DNA of 64,000 nt from Cuniculiplasma sp052315315 (GTDB lineage Archaea > Thermoplasmatota > Thermoplasmata > Thermoplasmatales > Thermoplasmataceae), in assembly GCA_052315315.1 (NCBI GenBank), contig JBLSDE010000004.1, positions 19,070-83,069 of the forward strand, read 5' to 3'. The position numbers were made by a program, and so were the translations under genes. The notes below the pieces were generated by a model. It worked only from the letters and a program-made list of their open reading frames with translations. It ran no database searches and was not told where the DNA came from. Each line of letters begins with the position of its first letter. Position 1 is the first letter of the stretch. Shown in pieces: positions 53,947 to 63,481 of the stretch.

Positions 53947-54448
53947 AATATTCACGGGCATTCTTTACATGTTCCTCAGCTGAGAGTATTGCCTTTTCAA
54001 CTGCTTCCTTGGGCGTTTCCACAGGATAGAAATTTCCTTCCTTATTCCTAGTTTTCTTTAAGGGCATACTTCCCAAACTAATTATGTCCTTACCTTCACT
54101 TATACCAAAGGACTCCTCAGAGATTGTTCCGTTTGAGCCATCAATTGCTATCAAGGCATCTGATGCTCTGGTAATGAGAAAATTCCTTGCATAACCAATC
54201 CCAGAAGGTATTGAATAAGTTAAAAATTCATTTTGCATTTTTCTTGTAAATCCAGGGAGTATTCCAATTACAATTCCACCCTCTTCTCGTGCTCCTCTTG
54301 CTACCTCTCTCATAACTCCATTCAAACCTCCACAAACAATAATACATTTTGATTTTGCAAGTAACTGGCCAACCTCAAAGGCCATCTTGAGATACTTCTC
54401 TTCCGGATTTGCTCCACCAATAACGCCAATGTAAAGTCTGGAAACCAT
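53927..54448 (-). CDS. TIGR00725/LOG-like Rossmann-fold protein
   Basis: A 173-residue protein of the DprA/LOG superfamily, TIGR00725 type: IGVIGGANPEEKYLKMAFEV, then CGGLNGVMREVARGAREEGG and GYARNFLITRASDALIAIDGSNGT. LOG enzymes release cytokinin bases from nucleotides; the prokaryotic relatives are nucleotide-binding with unknown substrate. It converges with thiI, overlapping by 20 bases. Confidence 0.87.
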   Translation of the reverse strand: MVSRLYIGVIGGANPEEKYLKMAFEVGQLLAKSKCIIVCGGLNGVMREVARGAREEGGIVIGILPGFTRKMQNEFLTYSIPSGIGYARNFLITRASDALIAIDGSNGTISEESFGISEGKDIISLGSMPLKKTRNKEGNFYPVETPKEAVEKAILSAEEHVKNAREYFTEFDS

Positions 54449-54551
54449 TTTAACCGATTATATCTAAGTATTTTTAAGTTCTTGAATTCTTTGGCTTACA
54501 AAGAATTCCGTCTGGATTTTGATTTGAATCCTTGTGGAATCAACCTAATAA

Positions 54552-56498
54552 TCAATTTTTATATCTTTTTTCACCATTCAGATCATATCCTACTTTAAAA
54601 TTCTCCTTAAAATTTGAAAAGAATACATCAATATTTCCCTGACCATAGAAGTACTTCAGCGTAAATGTTAGTGTAAGATTGTGATTATTGTACACCGAAG
54701 TGAAATTTAAATTATCATAAGAAGTTTCTAATCCTCTGATTCCCATACCCAGAGTACCCAGTGCACTCATATTGATGCTGTATGGAAATGAAAAAGTAAT
54801 ATTATAAATACCAGGGATAATCATTGAATATGGGATAATAAGTTCTCTATTGCCTGAGTTATTAAATAATGTTCCATTTCCTTGCAGATTTAAGGGAATG
54901 TAATATCTTGGGGCTGCATTGTAATTTCTTGTTAAAAGAACAATTCCTGATTCATATGCCTCAATTCCGTAATCGCCCTTTGAAACGAGGTAATTCATTG
55001 CTTCACACATAGTAACACCAGAGCTACTTGAAAAACCATCATAATAACCAATGGCATAATCTACACGATTCGTTGTTGACAAATTTTGAAGTATGTAGGT
55101 ATCATTTGGACCATAGCCGTAAACTGTGTCAAATGCTTCCAAGCATGATAAATCATAGTCGTGTACATCAACATAGGGTAATTGATATTGATATATCACA
55201 TATGGATCGTTTCTAGGTATTAGATTTACGACATTTACATAATCGTTATACTGCTGCAAATTCGGGTGAAAAATATTCATGCTAAACGGATCTGATGAAT
55301 ATGCATTAATAGGAGAATATGGCTGAAAAACAATAGCAAAAAGAAATACCACAGCCAAGACAGTAATGGGTTCTTTTCTCTTTTTCATTTCTATTATTAA
55401 ATGTTTCATTCTGTGTCTTGTTTTATCGTTAATTATTTTTTCTTCCTGTTCCGAATAGTGATCATGAATTCTTGCACCTTCTATCAATGCTATATAGATG
55501 AATGGAACCACTGTTACAGTGTATTGTGTATGGTAAAAATATGGATAGGTATAGATACCCGCGAGATTAAACATAGAAAGGGATGCAAATGGAATTAAGA
55601 ACAAAAGCCACTTTGGTGACCTGAAAGGAATGAATAGGAGAGGTGAAAATATTAGAACCACATTTATTACTTTGTTGTCAACATTTGTAAATAACGTTGA
55701 TACAAAATTTGTTGATGAAATATGAAAGTAACCGGAAAAATATCTCTCCTGGTAAAGATAATATGGAGAACGGAAAATTACCAAGGCAGAAATGATTAAC
55801 ATCAATGAAAAAATTAGAAAGTTGGCCAAAATATACTTCATTTTTAAATTATGGTCCTTTTGACGGTTTCTTCGCCTTAAAATCTCTTCAATCATTATAA
55901 AAACTATAAACAAATAGGGAAAGAAAAAATATGGAAATCTGACGGAACCTGATAGAAAGAAGAATACAGATGAAAGCAAATATCTTTCCTTTAAATACAT
56001 ATAATAACCTAGCAAAAAGAAGAACATGAAAAAAGCCTGAAAATGATAATCAAAATAATTTACTCCTGCCAATGGAAAATAGATAAGATAGGAAATTGCA
56101 AAGAGAAGTGAAGAGGTTCTATCTCCAGTTTTCAGGATGCCAATCTTGTACAATATTAAGGCAGGAGTGCCAAGAAAAAATTCCTGAATTATTAGCATCC
56201 CCGGAATGCCATAAATTAGAATCAAAGGGCTAAAAAGAATTCTAAGCAATGAAAAACCAAACATATATTCTAAATAAGCCCATGAATGGTTAAATAAAAT
56301 GGAATTAAGCGTCAAGGAAATTATTCCCGCATCAAAGACACCATCAATCATACTGTACATTCTCATAATATCGATGTAGCTCCAGGCAATTATGTATATG
56401 AGGACAGCGAGAAGGATTATTGACCCTTGAATGGATGATTTTTTTGAAAATATATCCTTAATATTTTGAAATCGGATGGTATCTTTTAGGAAGCGCAT
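54552..56498 (-). CDS. DUF2079 integral membrane protein
   Basis: A 648-residue protein with about ten membrane helices in the first 400 residues and a long outer-face beta-rich C-terminal domain with many Asn sequons. The first loop FDAGIISLTLNSILFNH and the later segment GFSLLRILFSPLILIYG fit the DUF2079 pattern, which is related to GT-C glycosyltransferases. It probably acts in lipid-linked sugar transfer. Its promoter would be in the AT-rich region before 56647. Confidence 0.8.
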   Translation of the reverse strand: MRFLKDTIRFQNIKDIFSKKSSIQGSIILLAVLIYIIAWSYIDIMRMYSMIDGVFDAGIISLTLNSILFNHSWAYLEYMFGFSLLRILFSPLILIYGIPGMLIIQEFFLGTPALILYKIGILKTGDRTSSLLFAISYLIYFPLAGVNYFDYHFQAFFMFFFLLGYYMYLKERYLLSSVFFFLSGSVRFPYFFFPYLFIVFIMIEEILRRRNRQKDHNLKMKYILANFLIFSLMLIISALVIFRSPYYLYQERYFSGYFHISSTNFVSTLFTNVDNKVINVVLIFSPLLFIPFRSPKWLLFLIPFASLSMFNLAGIYTYPYFYHTQYTVTVVPFIYIALIEGARIHDHYSEQEEKIINDKTRHRMKHLIIEMKKRKEPITVLAVVFLFAIVFQPYSPINAYSSDPFSMNIFHPNLQQYNDYVNVVNLIPRNDPYVIYQYQLPYVDVHDYDLSCLEAFDTVYGYGPNDTYILQNLSTTNRVDYAIGYYDGFSSSSGVTMCEAMNYLVSKGDYGIEAYESGIVLLTRNYNAAPRYYIPLNLQGNGTLFNNSGNRELIIPYSMIIPGIYNITFSFPYSINMSALGTLGMGIRGLETSYDNLNFTSVYNNHNLTLTFTLKYFYGQGNIDVFFSNFKENFKVGYDLNGEKRYKN

Positions 56499-56646
56499 TT
56501 AATTAGTCTCATAAACAGAAAATACATTAAGATTTCTAACATTATAAATTTACAATAGATCAATTATTCACATTCAACCCATTTTGGATACATAACAGAA
56601 TTATTTTCAATATTGTGAACATTAGAAACCGGGTATATTCAAAGTG

Positions 56647-56754
56647 ATGAGAATTTTAGTTCTTATGGTTTTACCAAAATTTGTCCTTCCAGTTAGCACC
56701 TTTGATTATGGGCGTGAATACAGAATTTATTCGGTTATGAAACCTCACAATTAA
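56647..56754 (+). pseudogene. Short ORF resembling the start of a glycosyltransferase
   Basis: A frame of 35 codons reads MRILVLMVLPKFVLP then GREYRIYSVMK. That resembles the first strand and glycine/acidic region of GT4 glycosyltransferases, which continue for about 350 more residues; here a stop follows. It may be a remnant left after deletion, or chance. It sits in the 418-base gap before the tRNA, and I see nothing else coding there. Confidence 0.25.
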
Positions 56755-56916
56755 AAATCAATGTTGGATGCATTATATTCAAAAATAACGTTGAATTAAT
56801 GAACAAGATGCTTTAAATTTTTTAAAAAAATTGATTGAAAAGGTATTTTTTATAAGATAAGGGATTTGATGCATTAGGAATAAATTTTATAACCATTTGA
56901 TCATTATCCCAGTACT

Positions 56917-56989
56917 GCCCTGGTAGTGTAGTGGCCTATCATACAGGCCTGTCGAGCCTGTGACTCGGGTTCAAATCCCGGCCAGGGCG
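56917..56989 (+). tRNA. tRNA-Asp (GUC)
   Basis: A complete cloverleaf: acceptor stem GCCCTGG/CCAGGGC, D-stem GTGT/ATAC, anticodon stem CAGGC/GCCTG with loop CTGTCGA giving anticodon GTC (Asp), T-stem CGGG/CCCG with TTCAAAT loop, and discriminator G. CCA is not encoded. A TATA-like TTTATAA lies about 25 bases upstream. No intron. Confidence 0.95.
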
Positions 56990-57614
56990 TCAAGATAAAA
57001 TGGAATCTTCAAAATCAAAAATCATACCAGTCCAGGAAATTTATTGATTTGGTTAGGATCATTTTAGTTTGGTATGGGGGTAATTTCATACATTTAAATG
57101 AGGGCTACTACCCTTATTTCAGTTAAAAGATCATAAATTTTGGATGAATTTATCATTATTGTTTTGAAAATATACAAAGACGTTTTGGAACTTAGTGAAT
57201 CGAATTGGTTGCAAATTGTCTCTTAAGTTATGAATAAATTATTCCCATTGTTCATATAGTCTATAAAACCTATTTAGGGTGCATCTTCTTTCCAACGGCT
57301 TTTGTAAAGAATAAAAATATCTTTAAAAATTCAACTTCTTCCTTAACGTTAGAAAGTATATATTTTAATAATTTTCACTGTAATTTTATATTAAAATCGC
57401 TTTACGTTTCAATCAGTTAATGTAATAACTAAATCCGATCATGCCAAAACACAAATATATTTTTGCTAAAAAACTAAAAGTTGAAATTTATGTTGCATCA
57501 TAAACTCTCATATTGACATTCAAAATTTTTTGGAAAAGATTCATATAAAAATAGAGTTTTAATTTTGATATTTTTTTGTTTATTACGACAATCAGAAACT
57601 TGCATATTTTTAAT
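56990..57614. other. Gene-poor AT-rich stretch after the tRNA
   Basis: More than 600 bases of strongly AT-rich DNA without a convincing coding frame. Oligo-T stretches just after the tRNA can end its transcript. I looked for a second copy of the tRNA 3' end (CCGGCCAGGGCG) as a mark of an integrated element and saw none. With the IS remnant further on, this looks like decayed mobile DNA. Confidence 0.5.
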
Positions 57615-57752
57615 TTATTCCTCGTCTTCGTCTTCACCGTCTTCCCGATCTGCTGGAGTTGGACTAGGGCCAATGTTAATAATGGCGTTAAATGTTTCCA
57701 ATTCACTCCAAGTGCAGGTGTCAAATTCTGGCAGTTTATCTCCAAGAACCAT
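57615..57752 (-). CDS. Possible small acidic protein, 45 aa
   Basis: An ATG frame of 45 codons on the minus strand: LGDKLPEFDTCTWSELETF, then NIGPSPTP and a tail of Asp/Glu (DGEDEDEE). A TATA-like TTATAT lies about 20 bases upstream, and the composition is protein-like and unlike the surrounding noncoding DNA. Overlapping frames on both strands look like noise. No family recognised; it may be the tail of a decayed larger gene. Confidence 0.38.
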   Translation of the reverse strand: MVLGDKLPEFDTCTWSELETFNAIINIGPSPTPADREDGEDEDEE

Positions 57753-57874
57753 ATTAATACTACCCAATATAAGAATCGTTGGTGGTATTTATTCTTTTCT
57801 AAACTTAGGTCATAAGCAATAATTATAACTCTTTAGAACTATTTGTAGTATCCCGTATTTTGTGTAGCAGCTAA

Positions 57875-58228
57875 TGGAATGACTCCATCAACAAGGAATG
57901 GTATTGCAAAAGGGATCCTGGGACAGTATACGGAAAGATAAATGATCCGAGAATTCCAAGGGATCGAAATAACAAATTCCAGACAGCTCTGTTTAAGAAA
58001 TACCAGCGTAATGTTGGTATTGACGATCCTGCTGTATCCATGCATTCAAAGGGAATACCAACAAGGAAGATGGCTGAAATACTTGAAGAACTGATCCATA
58101 AGGAAGATATCAAGTCGATAATATGGAGAATAACGGAAATAAGGATAAAAAGGAATAACATATGGAGATCAAGGCACCTGATAATAGATACTGTTGAAAA
58201 GGAATGTGACATATTTGCAATGGAATAG
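57875..58228 (+). pseudogene. IS256-family transposase remnant
   Basis: A frame without a proper start encodes the N-terminal third of an IS256/Mutator-type transposase: PRIPRDRNNKFQTALFKKYQ, then a divergent stretch, then SKGIPTRKMAEILEELIHKE (the GxSTR-type motif) and WRSRHLIIDTVEK, matching W-x-S-R-P-L. Just upstream a TRNGIAKGILG piece lies in another frame, so there is a frameshift. The DDE catalytic domain is missing after the stop at 58228. No inverted terminal repeats found. Inactive. Confidence 0.75.
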
Positions 58229-58311
58229 GGAATGGATAAATTTAGTTCAGGACATTAATATTAATTCAATGGTGATGCTTTCCTTGATCCTTGTCATTTC
58301 TTCACTTAGCC

Positions 58312-59565
58312 TTAAGATCTATCCTTGATGTAAAGGTGTTCTGTCAGAAATAATATTGTGGAGACTGTCACTAAAACGAATGAAACTAGGAATATGAACA
58401 CAATATGATTAGGTGCAAAATCGAAAATTATATTTCCCAATATTGGACCTGACGCTGAGGCAAGTGACTGGGAGAGATTGTACATAGATACTGATGTTAT
58501 TCTTGAACTGGTTGATCTACCTATCAATTCATTAAATAGAGTTAGACCTAAGCCGGATTGTGTGACTCCAATCACTATTGAAGGAGCTATGATTTCTAAA
58601 AGATTTTTTGAGTCAATTATCAGTAATATTGAAAGGAACGTTAGGAATAAGTTGATTATTATAGTCCTTTGAAGTCCGTATTTGTCTGCTATCCTTCCCC
58701 AGTAGAGTTGAGACGTTATTGCGGAAATAGAGATTATTATAAAAATTATGGTGTAAGTATACGTACTTAGATTCAAATAGGAAGAGGAAAGTATGTAAAG
58801 CTGGAAATATGGCATTAACAGTGAACTTCCCAGATAAAATATGATAATAAAAATTATAAATGACTTGAATTTAATATCCGTTTTCCTATGTTCTCTTCTC
58901 TCCTCAACTGGTAAGGCAAATGAAGGCATCTGGGTCATTATTGCCAGTGAGATTGTAGAGAAGAGAAGTACCCCAACTAAAAAAACTGTTAGCATTGCAA
59001 CAGTGTAATTTCTGATACCTGCAAATATGAAAAGTGCAATAAAATACCCTACAAGCGAAAATATTTTCATAATAAAGTTTCTCTGAGAGAAATATTTGTT
59101 CCTAACAGAAGTAGGAATTATTGTGGGAACCCATAATGTCCATGTTGTGCTGGAAGCGGAAGCAAAAAAAGTTCTAAGGGAAAGTAGCAAAACCATAAGT
59201 AGAAGCCTTTCAGTCTCATCTGGGATGAATATTAATAAAATTACAGGAATCCATAGCAATCTGTCAAGGAAAGTAATAAACACTGTCAGTTTTTTTAGAT
59301 TTTCTGATCTTTTAGTGAATCTTACCGCATAATATTGGGCAAGAGGCACTAAAAATACTGGAATTCCAGTGATGTAACCAATAGGTGCATTCTTACCGAA
59401 AAAAGGAATTGAGAGTGGTACAAGAAAAGGTGTAGTCATGCTACTATAAATAGCCCAAAACGATCCATCAGATATGGATAGTTTCTCAGTAGATTTCGTG
59501 ACATCATCACTTGAAATAAAGAACGAAAGAATGTAACTTTTTAATGTACCAATCTGTACACCCAT
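58312..59565 (-). CDS. MFS transporter in the maltooligosaccharide locus
   Basis: About 417 residues with 12 membrane helices and the MFS signature after helix 8 (WGRIADKYGLQRTI). The start is placed at the ATG at 59565 with GGAGA 10 bases upstream; the frame extends 33 codons further but those are not protein-like for this family. Together with the alpha-glucosidase and TrmB-type regulator next door it could import maltose or isomaltose. The substrate is inference. Confidence 0.82.
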   Translation of the reverse strand: MGVQIGTLKSYILSFFISSDDVTKSTEKLSISDGSFWAIYSSMTTPFLVPLSIPFFGKNAPIGYITGIPVFLVPLAQYYAVRFTKRSENLKKLTVFITFLDRLLWIPVILLIFIPDETERLLLMVLLLSLRTFFASASSTTWTLWVPTIIPTSVRNKYFSQRNFIMKIFSLVGYFIALFIFAGIRNYTVAMLTVFLVGVLLFSTISLAIMTQMPSFALPVEERREHRKTDIKFKSFIIFIIIFYLGSSLLMPYFQLYILSSSYLNLSTYTYTIIFIIISISAITSQLYWGRIADKYGLQRTIIINLFLTFLSILLIIDSKNLLEIIAPSIVIGVTQSGLGLTLFNELIGRSTSSRITSVSMYNLSQSLASASGPILGNIIFDFAPNHIVFIFLVSFVLVTVSTILFLTEHLYIKDRS

Positions 59566-59668
59566 ATTCAAATCTCCAAATTTGATCCTCAAGGAGTGCT
59601 GGAAGCAAATTGTAACCTCCCGAGTCAATATGATATAAAAATTTTGACATGATAGTGTTGCCATTTAA

Positions 59669-60310
59669 TTACTCTTTTACCTTTTTTAAGAAGAAATTGT
59701 CCGTGATCACTACTGATAATAGTATATTAGCGTAAAGTTTATGAATAACTGTTTGAATATCTTTTTGGTATCTATGAGTAAAGATAGAATTTCTGGTATC
59801 AAATCTCTTCGGGTACTTCTGTCCATCAGATTCGAACGTGTATCCTACAGGTTCCGAAAGGACAAAAATGAAGAGTTTCATAAAACCGTATGAATGTTCC
59901 CTGAAAGGCTCTATTTTTTTCCCTTCTGATGTTACCAGTTTTAATTCCTTTGTGGTAACAGGGGATACCACCTTTACCATATACCTTCCACCGAGTTTTG
60001 AATAGAAAAGACTGGAATTCTGGTCGTGGAATATGGATTTCTGGGGCAGAGTTAATTTCAACGGGGTTTTTCTCTTCCTTCTATTCTCGTCACACTTAAA
60101 ATACTGATCAATCTCTACATAATAGGAATATTCACCGGGTTGAAGGTAAATCTCACCAGTCCATTTTCCGTCATTCCTTTCAAGGGATATTGATCCGTCT
60201 CCATTGCAGTTAAAATTCCCTGAAATATAACAGGACTGATCATAGTCTTCAGATGGGATCGAAAATATTACTTTATAATGGAAACCGTTAGTATTCTCAA
60301 TTATGGGCAT
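59669..60310 (-). CDS. Amylase-type N-terminal domains without a catalytic domain
   Basis: A 213-residue protein of two beta-sandwich domains. The first (about 9-90) is CBM48/AMPK-like (CYISGNFNCNGDGSISLERN; WTGEIYLQPGEYSYYVEID) and the second (about 100-165) resembles the N-terminal domain of neopullulanase/cyclomaltodextrinase. In that family a GH13 barrel of about 400 residues should follow; here the frame ends after an unusual tail (YANILLSVVITDNFF). It looks like a truncated cyclomaltodextrinase, or a stand-alone glycan-binding protein. It precedes the MFS gene and follows the alpha-glucosidase. Confidence 0.6.
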   Translation of the reverse strand: MPIIENTNGFHYKVIFSIPSEDYDQSCYISGNFNCNGDGSISLERNDGKWTGEIYLQPGEYSYYVEIDQYFKCDENRRKRKTPLKLTLPQKSIFHDQNSSLFYSKLGGRYMVKVVSPVTTKELKLVTSEGKKIEPFREHSYGFMKLFIFVLSEPVGYTFESDGQKYPKRFDTRNSIFTHRYQKDIQTVIHKLYANILLSVVITDNFFLKKVKE

Positions 60311-60372
60311 TATACATAGTAATCCCGTAAATCGTATAAATCATTTTTCAGGATTATTTAAATAGGATGAAT

Positions 60373-62253
60373 TCAGATTACAAGATTGACCTTAAAAGGA
60401 TCCACCTTTTCTCCCTTCTTCAGTTTCCCATTTTCAACCTCAAATTCATATTCTCTGTCATTCAGATATATGTTGAATATCCCATCACCATACAGATACA
60501 AATTACCATCAAATATAACCGATGTTCCTTTCTTAATAAAAATAGGATATTCCTCACTTGTCTCTATGGAAACATTTCCTTCCATTCTTTCCTGGGTCCA
60601 AAAATTGTACCAGATACCTTCCGGAATATAGACCTGCCTTGTCTTGGTTTTTTCAAATATCTGTGGAGCATAAAGGAGGCCTTCACCTAAAATATATTCG
60701 TCATCGCAGTAGAAAGACTCAGGGTTATGATACAAGTAAGCAAGCGGATAAACTGCCGGTTTGTAATTTTTGGAGGAAAAATAGAGGGCGCTGTAAATCT
60801 GGTCAATGAACTTGTATCTAAGATCAATACTTTTTAAAATGGAACCCTTTGCCTGGCCTGGAAGAAGAAATATTTCCTGATCGTTTCCATCTATTGTCTT
60901 ATGATTCCTGTACAGTGGAAAGAACAGTGCCATTCGATAATAGGCTGCAATTAATTCTGGGGAGCTGTCCCCAAAAAATCCACCAAGATCACAACCTACA
61001 ACTGTAACTCCGCTTATGGAAAGACTGGTAACCATGGATATCTGAAGTAATACATCATCCCAGGATGATTTTGTATCCCCCGTCCATACGGCAGCATATT
61101 TCTGAATCCCGGCAAATCCAGACCTCGTTAAAACAAATGGCTTCTCTACACTTTCACTCAGTGCCTCAAAGGTAGCCTTTACCTCAAGATAGGAATAGGC
61201 ATTTCTGACATTCCTGTGCTTTATCTTCTTGCCATTATCGAGCAAATGGATGGCATCAAGATCAAACATGTGATCCTCGGTCAGAATCGTTGGCTCATTC
61301 ATATCCAGCCATATACCGTCTATGCCCTGTTTAGCCCACTGTTTAATTTCCGATTTCCAGAAATTTCTACCCTTACTATTCAGGAAATCGGGAAAAACGG
61401 AATTACCTGGCCACATGTTGGCAAAATATATGTCACCGTTTGATTTGAATACGTAAGAACCCATGCCTCTTATGAAAACATCGTAATTCTGGTCCGCCTT
61501 GATACTTGGATCCACAATTGTTACCACCTTTATGCCCATTTCATGCATTTCTCTGAGAAATTCAGAACCATCTCTGAATCTCTCCTTGTCCCATTTAAAG
61601 ATTCTGTATCCATCCATGTAATGTATGTCCATATACATGGCATCCACCTTTGTGATCTGTTTGTATCTTCTGGCAATATTCAGTGCCTCCTTTTCGGGAT
61701 AATAAGAATATCTTGAAATTGTATGGCCGATTGCCCATTTTGGTGGCATAAATGGCTTTCCGGTTAATCTTATGAAAGAATCAACTATTTCACTTACCTC
61801 CAATCCTCTAAACATAAAAATCTGAAGGCTTGGAGAAAAAGCTTCTATTCGAATTCTGTCATAATTCTCAACTCCTGTATCGAACTTAATCTCGCCGGTA
61901 AAATTTATAAAAAGGCCTATGGAAGAATCAGGATCATTTTTTATTATGAAGGGTATTGGAAAATATATGGGATCTTTCCCTCTTTCGTAACCACCAGGAT
62001 CAGAGTTCAGGGACGATAACTTGAGTCTTTTCCTGTCTATTCTGAAGGCTCTTTCTCCTAAACCAAGTATGTGGGAGTCAATGTTTATGGGCATTGTTAT
62101 TGTAATGTGCTCGTCCTTTTCATCCAGTTCAAATTCATGAACAGATTCATTTTCGCTCATTTTTTCCGTTCCTTTGGCGAATTCAATTATGGGTTCAGGG
62201 TTATTCACATTGATAATTTTATAGTAATCTCCATTCATTATTTCTATTTGCAT
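60373..62253 (-). CDS. malA: Alpha-glucosidase, GH31
   Basis: A 626-residue GH31 enzyme releasing glucose from maltooligosaccharides. The nucleophile Asp317 lies in GIWLDMNEP and the acid/base Asp393 in VWTGDTKSSWDD; the N-terminal region carries the usual beta-sandwich. Its size matches Sulfolobus MalA and Thermoplasma alpha-glucosidases. The promoter carries a TATA box about 80-90 bases before the start and a TrmB-like palindrome further up (62358-62372). The GH31 enzyme is probably intracellular: no signal peptide is seen. Confidence 0.93.
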   Translation of the reverse strand: MQIEIMNGDYYKIINVNNPEPIIEFAKGTEKMSENESVHEFELDEKDEHITITMPINIDSHILGLGERAFRIDRKRLKLSSLNSDPGGYERGKDPIYFPIPFIIKNDPDSSIGLFINFTGEIKFDTGVENYDRIRIEAFSPSLQIFMFRGLEVSEIVDSFIRLTGKPFMPPKWAIGHTISRYSYYPEKEALNIARRYKQITKVDAMYMDIHYMDGYRIFKWDKERFRDGSEFLREMHEMGIKVVTIVDPSIKADQNYDVFIRGMGSYVFKSNGDIYFANMWPGNSVFPDFLNSKGRNFWKSEIKQWAKQGIDGIWLDMNEPTILTEDHMFDLDAIHLLDNGKKIKHRNVRNAYSYLEVKATFEALSESVEKPFVLTRSGFAGIQKYAAVWTGDTKSSWDDVLLQISMVTSLSISGVTVVGCDLGGFFGDSSPELIAAYYRMALFFPLYRNHKTIDGNDQEIFLLPGQAKGSILKSIDLRYKFIDQIYSALYFSSKNYKPAVYPLAYLYHNPESFYCDDEYILGEGLLYAPQIFEKTKTRQVYIPEGIWYNFWTQERMEGNVSIETSEEYPIFIKKGTSVIFDGNLYLYGDGIFNIYLNDREYEFEVENGKLKKGEKVDPFKVNLVI

Positions 62254-62357
62254 TGATGCAGATTGAACTCAGGCATATACCTTTTTTGCATGGAAAAATA
62301 AAGTGAAAAATTTTCTTAATATAAAGTGTTTAAATATTTATATTCACAATTTCATTG

Positions 62358-62372
62358 TTACTAAATAAGTAA
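62358..62372 (-). promoter_or_regulatory. Candidate TrmB-type operator before malA
   Basis: TTACT-AAATA-AGTAA, perfect 5-base arms with a 5-base centre, the spacing used by TrmB-family sites. It lies about 105-119 bases before the malA start and 15-25 bases before its TATA box, a place where TrmBL1-type regulators activate. The gene of a TrmB-type regulator ends only 75 bases further upstream. No copy was noticed at the MFS gene. Confidence 0.5.
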
Positions 62373-62446
62373 AATTAACATTTATTGTATGAGTATAATT
62401 TATATTGACTTTGAGATAAACATGAATTCACAACTCATGGTAGTAG

Positions 62447-63454
62447 TTATTTTACCTTTACACGGCATGAATACATTGCAACGTCTTCCATTCTGGCGGA
62501 TCTGCCCCCAACCCAAAGTTTTCTGTTTCTATTTCTAATCTGAAAACTATGTCTGAAACCGTCCTCAATTACAACATCCATTACGGATCCTGCTATTTTT
62601 GTGTCAATTCCTCTTATTTTTCCATCAACTTCGGCCTGTATCTTGTGGCCATCCCTCATTGCCTCCTGTATATACCAGCATGCCAGCCAGCCAGTGGAAA
62701 AGCTTCTGTCACTGAATTTAATTCCGCTTCCAACCATAGTGGATGGTTTCCATATTGTGTGATAGAAATAATAACTGGACATGTGGACAATTTCATTTTC
62801 ATCTGCATATATGGCATAATTTAGCTCCTTTTTGCCCCTGTCGATTCTCAGCATTACAGACTTTCTATCTGTTATAAGGGCTTCAGTTGCAGGACCATTT
62901 CTCTTTCTTACTATGGCGTTTTCCAAAAAGGAGAGGTCGTGTTCGTTTGAATCAGGGAACAGTACCACAACAACTGTAACTCCCCGTTTTATGGCATCTC
63001 GCATAGGGTCAGAGAGAAATTTCAATTCATCATAGGATGCTGAAATCATTATTTCCTCGTTTGCCTCATCAATATTTTTCCTCATCTCGTTTCGTATCTT
63101 TCTTTCCGATTGTATTATCCACAGATAGGGATCAGTAGTTCCAGACCTCTTCCTGGCAAGTTCTATCTGTTTAGAAATCTCAGTAATACTTCTTTCCATA
63201 AGATCAATTTCATTCCTAAAACTATCCTCCACGCTTCTTGCCTTATAGACTCTTTTCTTTCCTGGGCTAAATTCAATGAGATTTCTTGCAAGCAACCTAG
63301 ATATCACATCATAAACTCTTGGTTGTGGTATTCCTGAATACTGCACAGCCTCAGTGGAAGTTAGTGGCCCTTTCAACGCAATTGCTTTGTATACCTTTAT
63401 TTCGTATGTGGTTAGTCCAAACTTCTTCAGATTCTCGAAGGGGTCTTCACTCAT
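62447..63454 (-). CDS. TrmB-family sugar-sensing transcriptional regulator
   Basis: About 335 residues. An N-terminal winged helix (LTTYEIKVYKAIALKGPLTS; GIPQPRVYDVISRLLARNLI) is followed by a coiled-coil dimerisation segment (MERSITEISKQIELARKR) and a PLD-like sugar-binding domain, the layout of TrmB and TrmBL1. It regulates sugar uptake and gluconeogenic genes by binding maltose, glucose or similar. Start placed at the ATG at 63454 (MSEDPFENLKKFG); the ATG at 63469 is an alternative. A palindrome lies just upstream. Confidence 0.87.
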   Translation of the reverse strand: MSEDPFENLKKFGLTTYEIKVYKAIALKGPLTSTEAVQYSGIPQPRVYDVISRLLARNLIEFSPGKKRVYKARSVEDSFRNEIDLMERSITEISKQIELARKRSGTTDPYLWIIQSERKIRNEMRKNIDEANEEIMISASYDELKFLSDPMRDAIKRGVTVVVVLFPDSNEHDLSFLENAIVRKRNGPATEALITDRKSVMLRIDRGKKELNYAIYADENEIVHMSSYYFYHTIWKPSTMVGSGIKFSDRSFSTGWLACWYIQEAMRDGHKIQAEVDGKIRGIDTKIAGSVMDVVIEDGFRHSFQIRNRNRKLWVGGRSARMEDVAMYSCRVKVK

Positions 63455-63481
63455 ATCTATATAAACCATAATTGAATAATA

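Noticed and set aside
57488..57822. Overlapping frames of 79-85 residues on both strands near the IS remnant
   Set aside because: They are mutually overlapping, low in protein-like composition and disagree with the 45-residue acidic frame; they are probably chance frames.
56917..58311. Integrated element bounded by tRNA-Asp 3' repeats
   Set aside because: No second copy of the tRNA 3' end was seen in the following DNA and no integrase gene is present.
58229..58311. Minus-strand frame ending in a helix-like stretch between the IS remnant and the MFS gene
   Set aside because: It could be a tail of a lost gene (LSEEMTRIKESITIEL) but has no start and no match I can name; too short to support.
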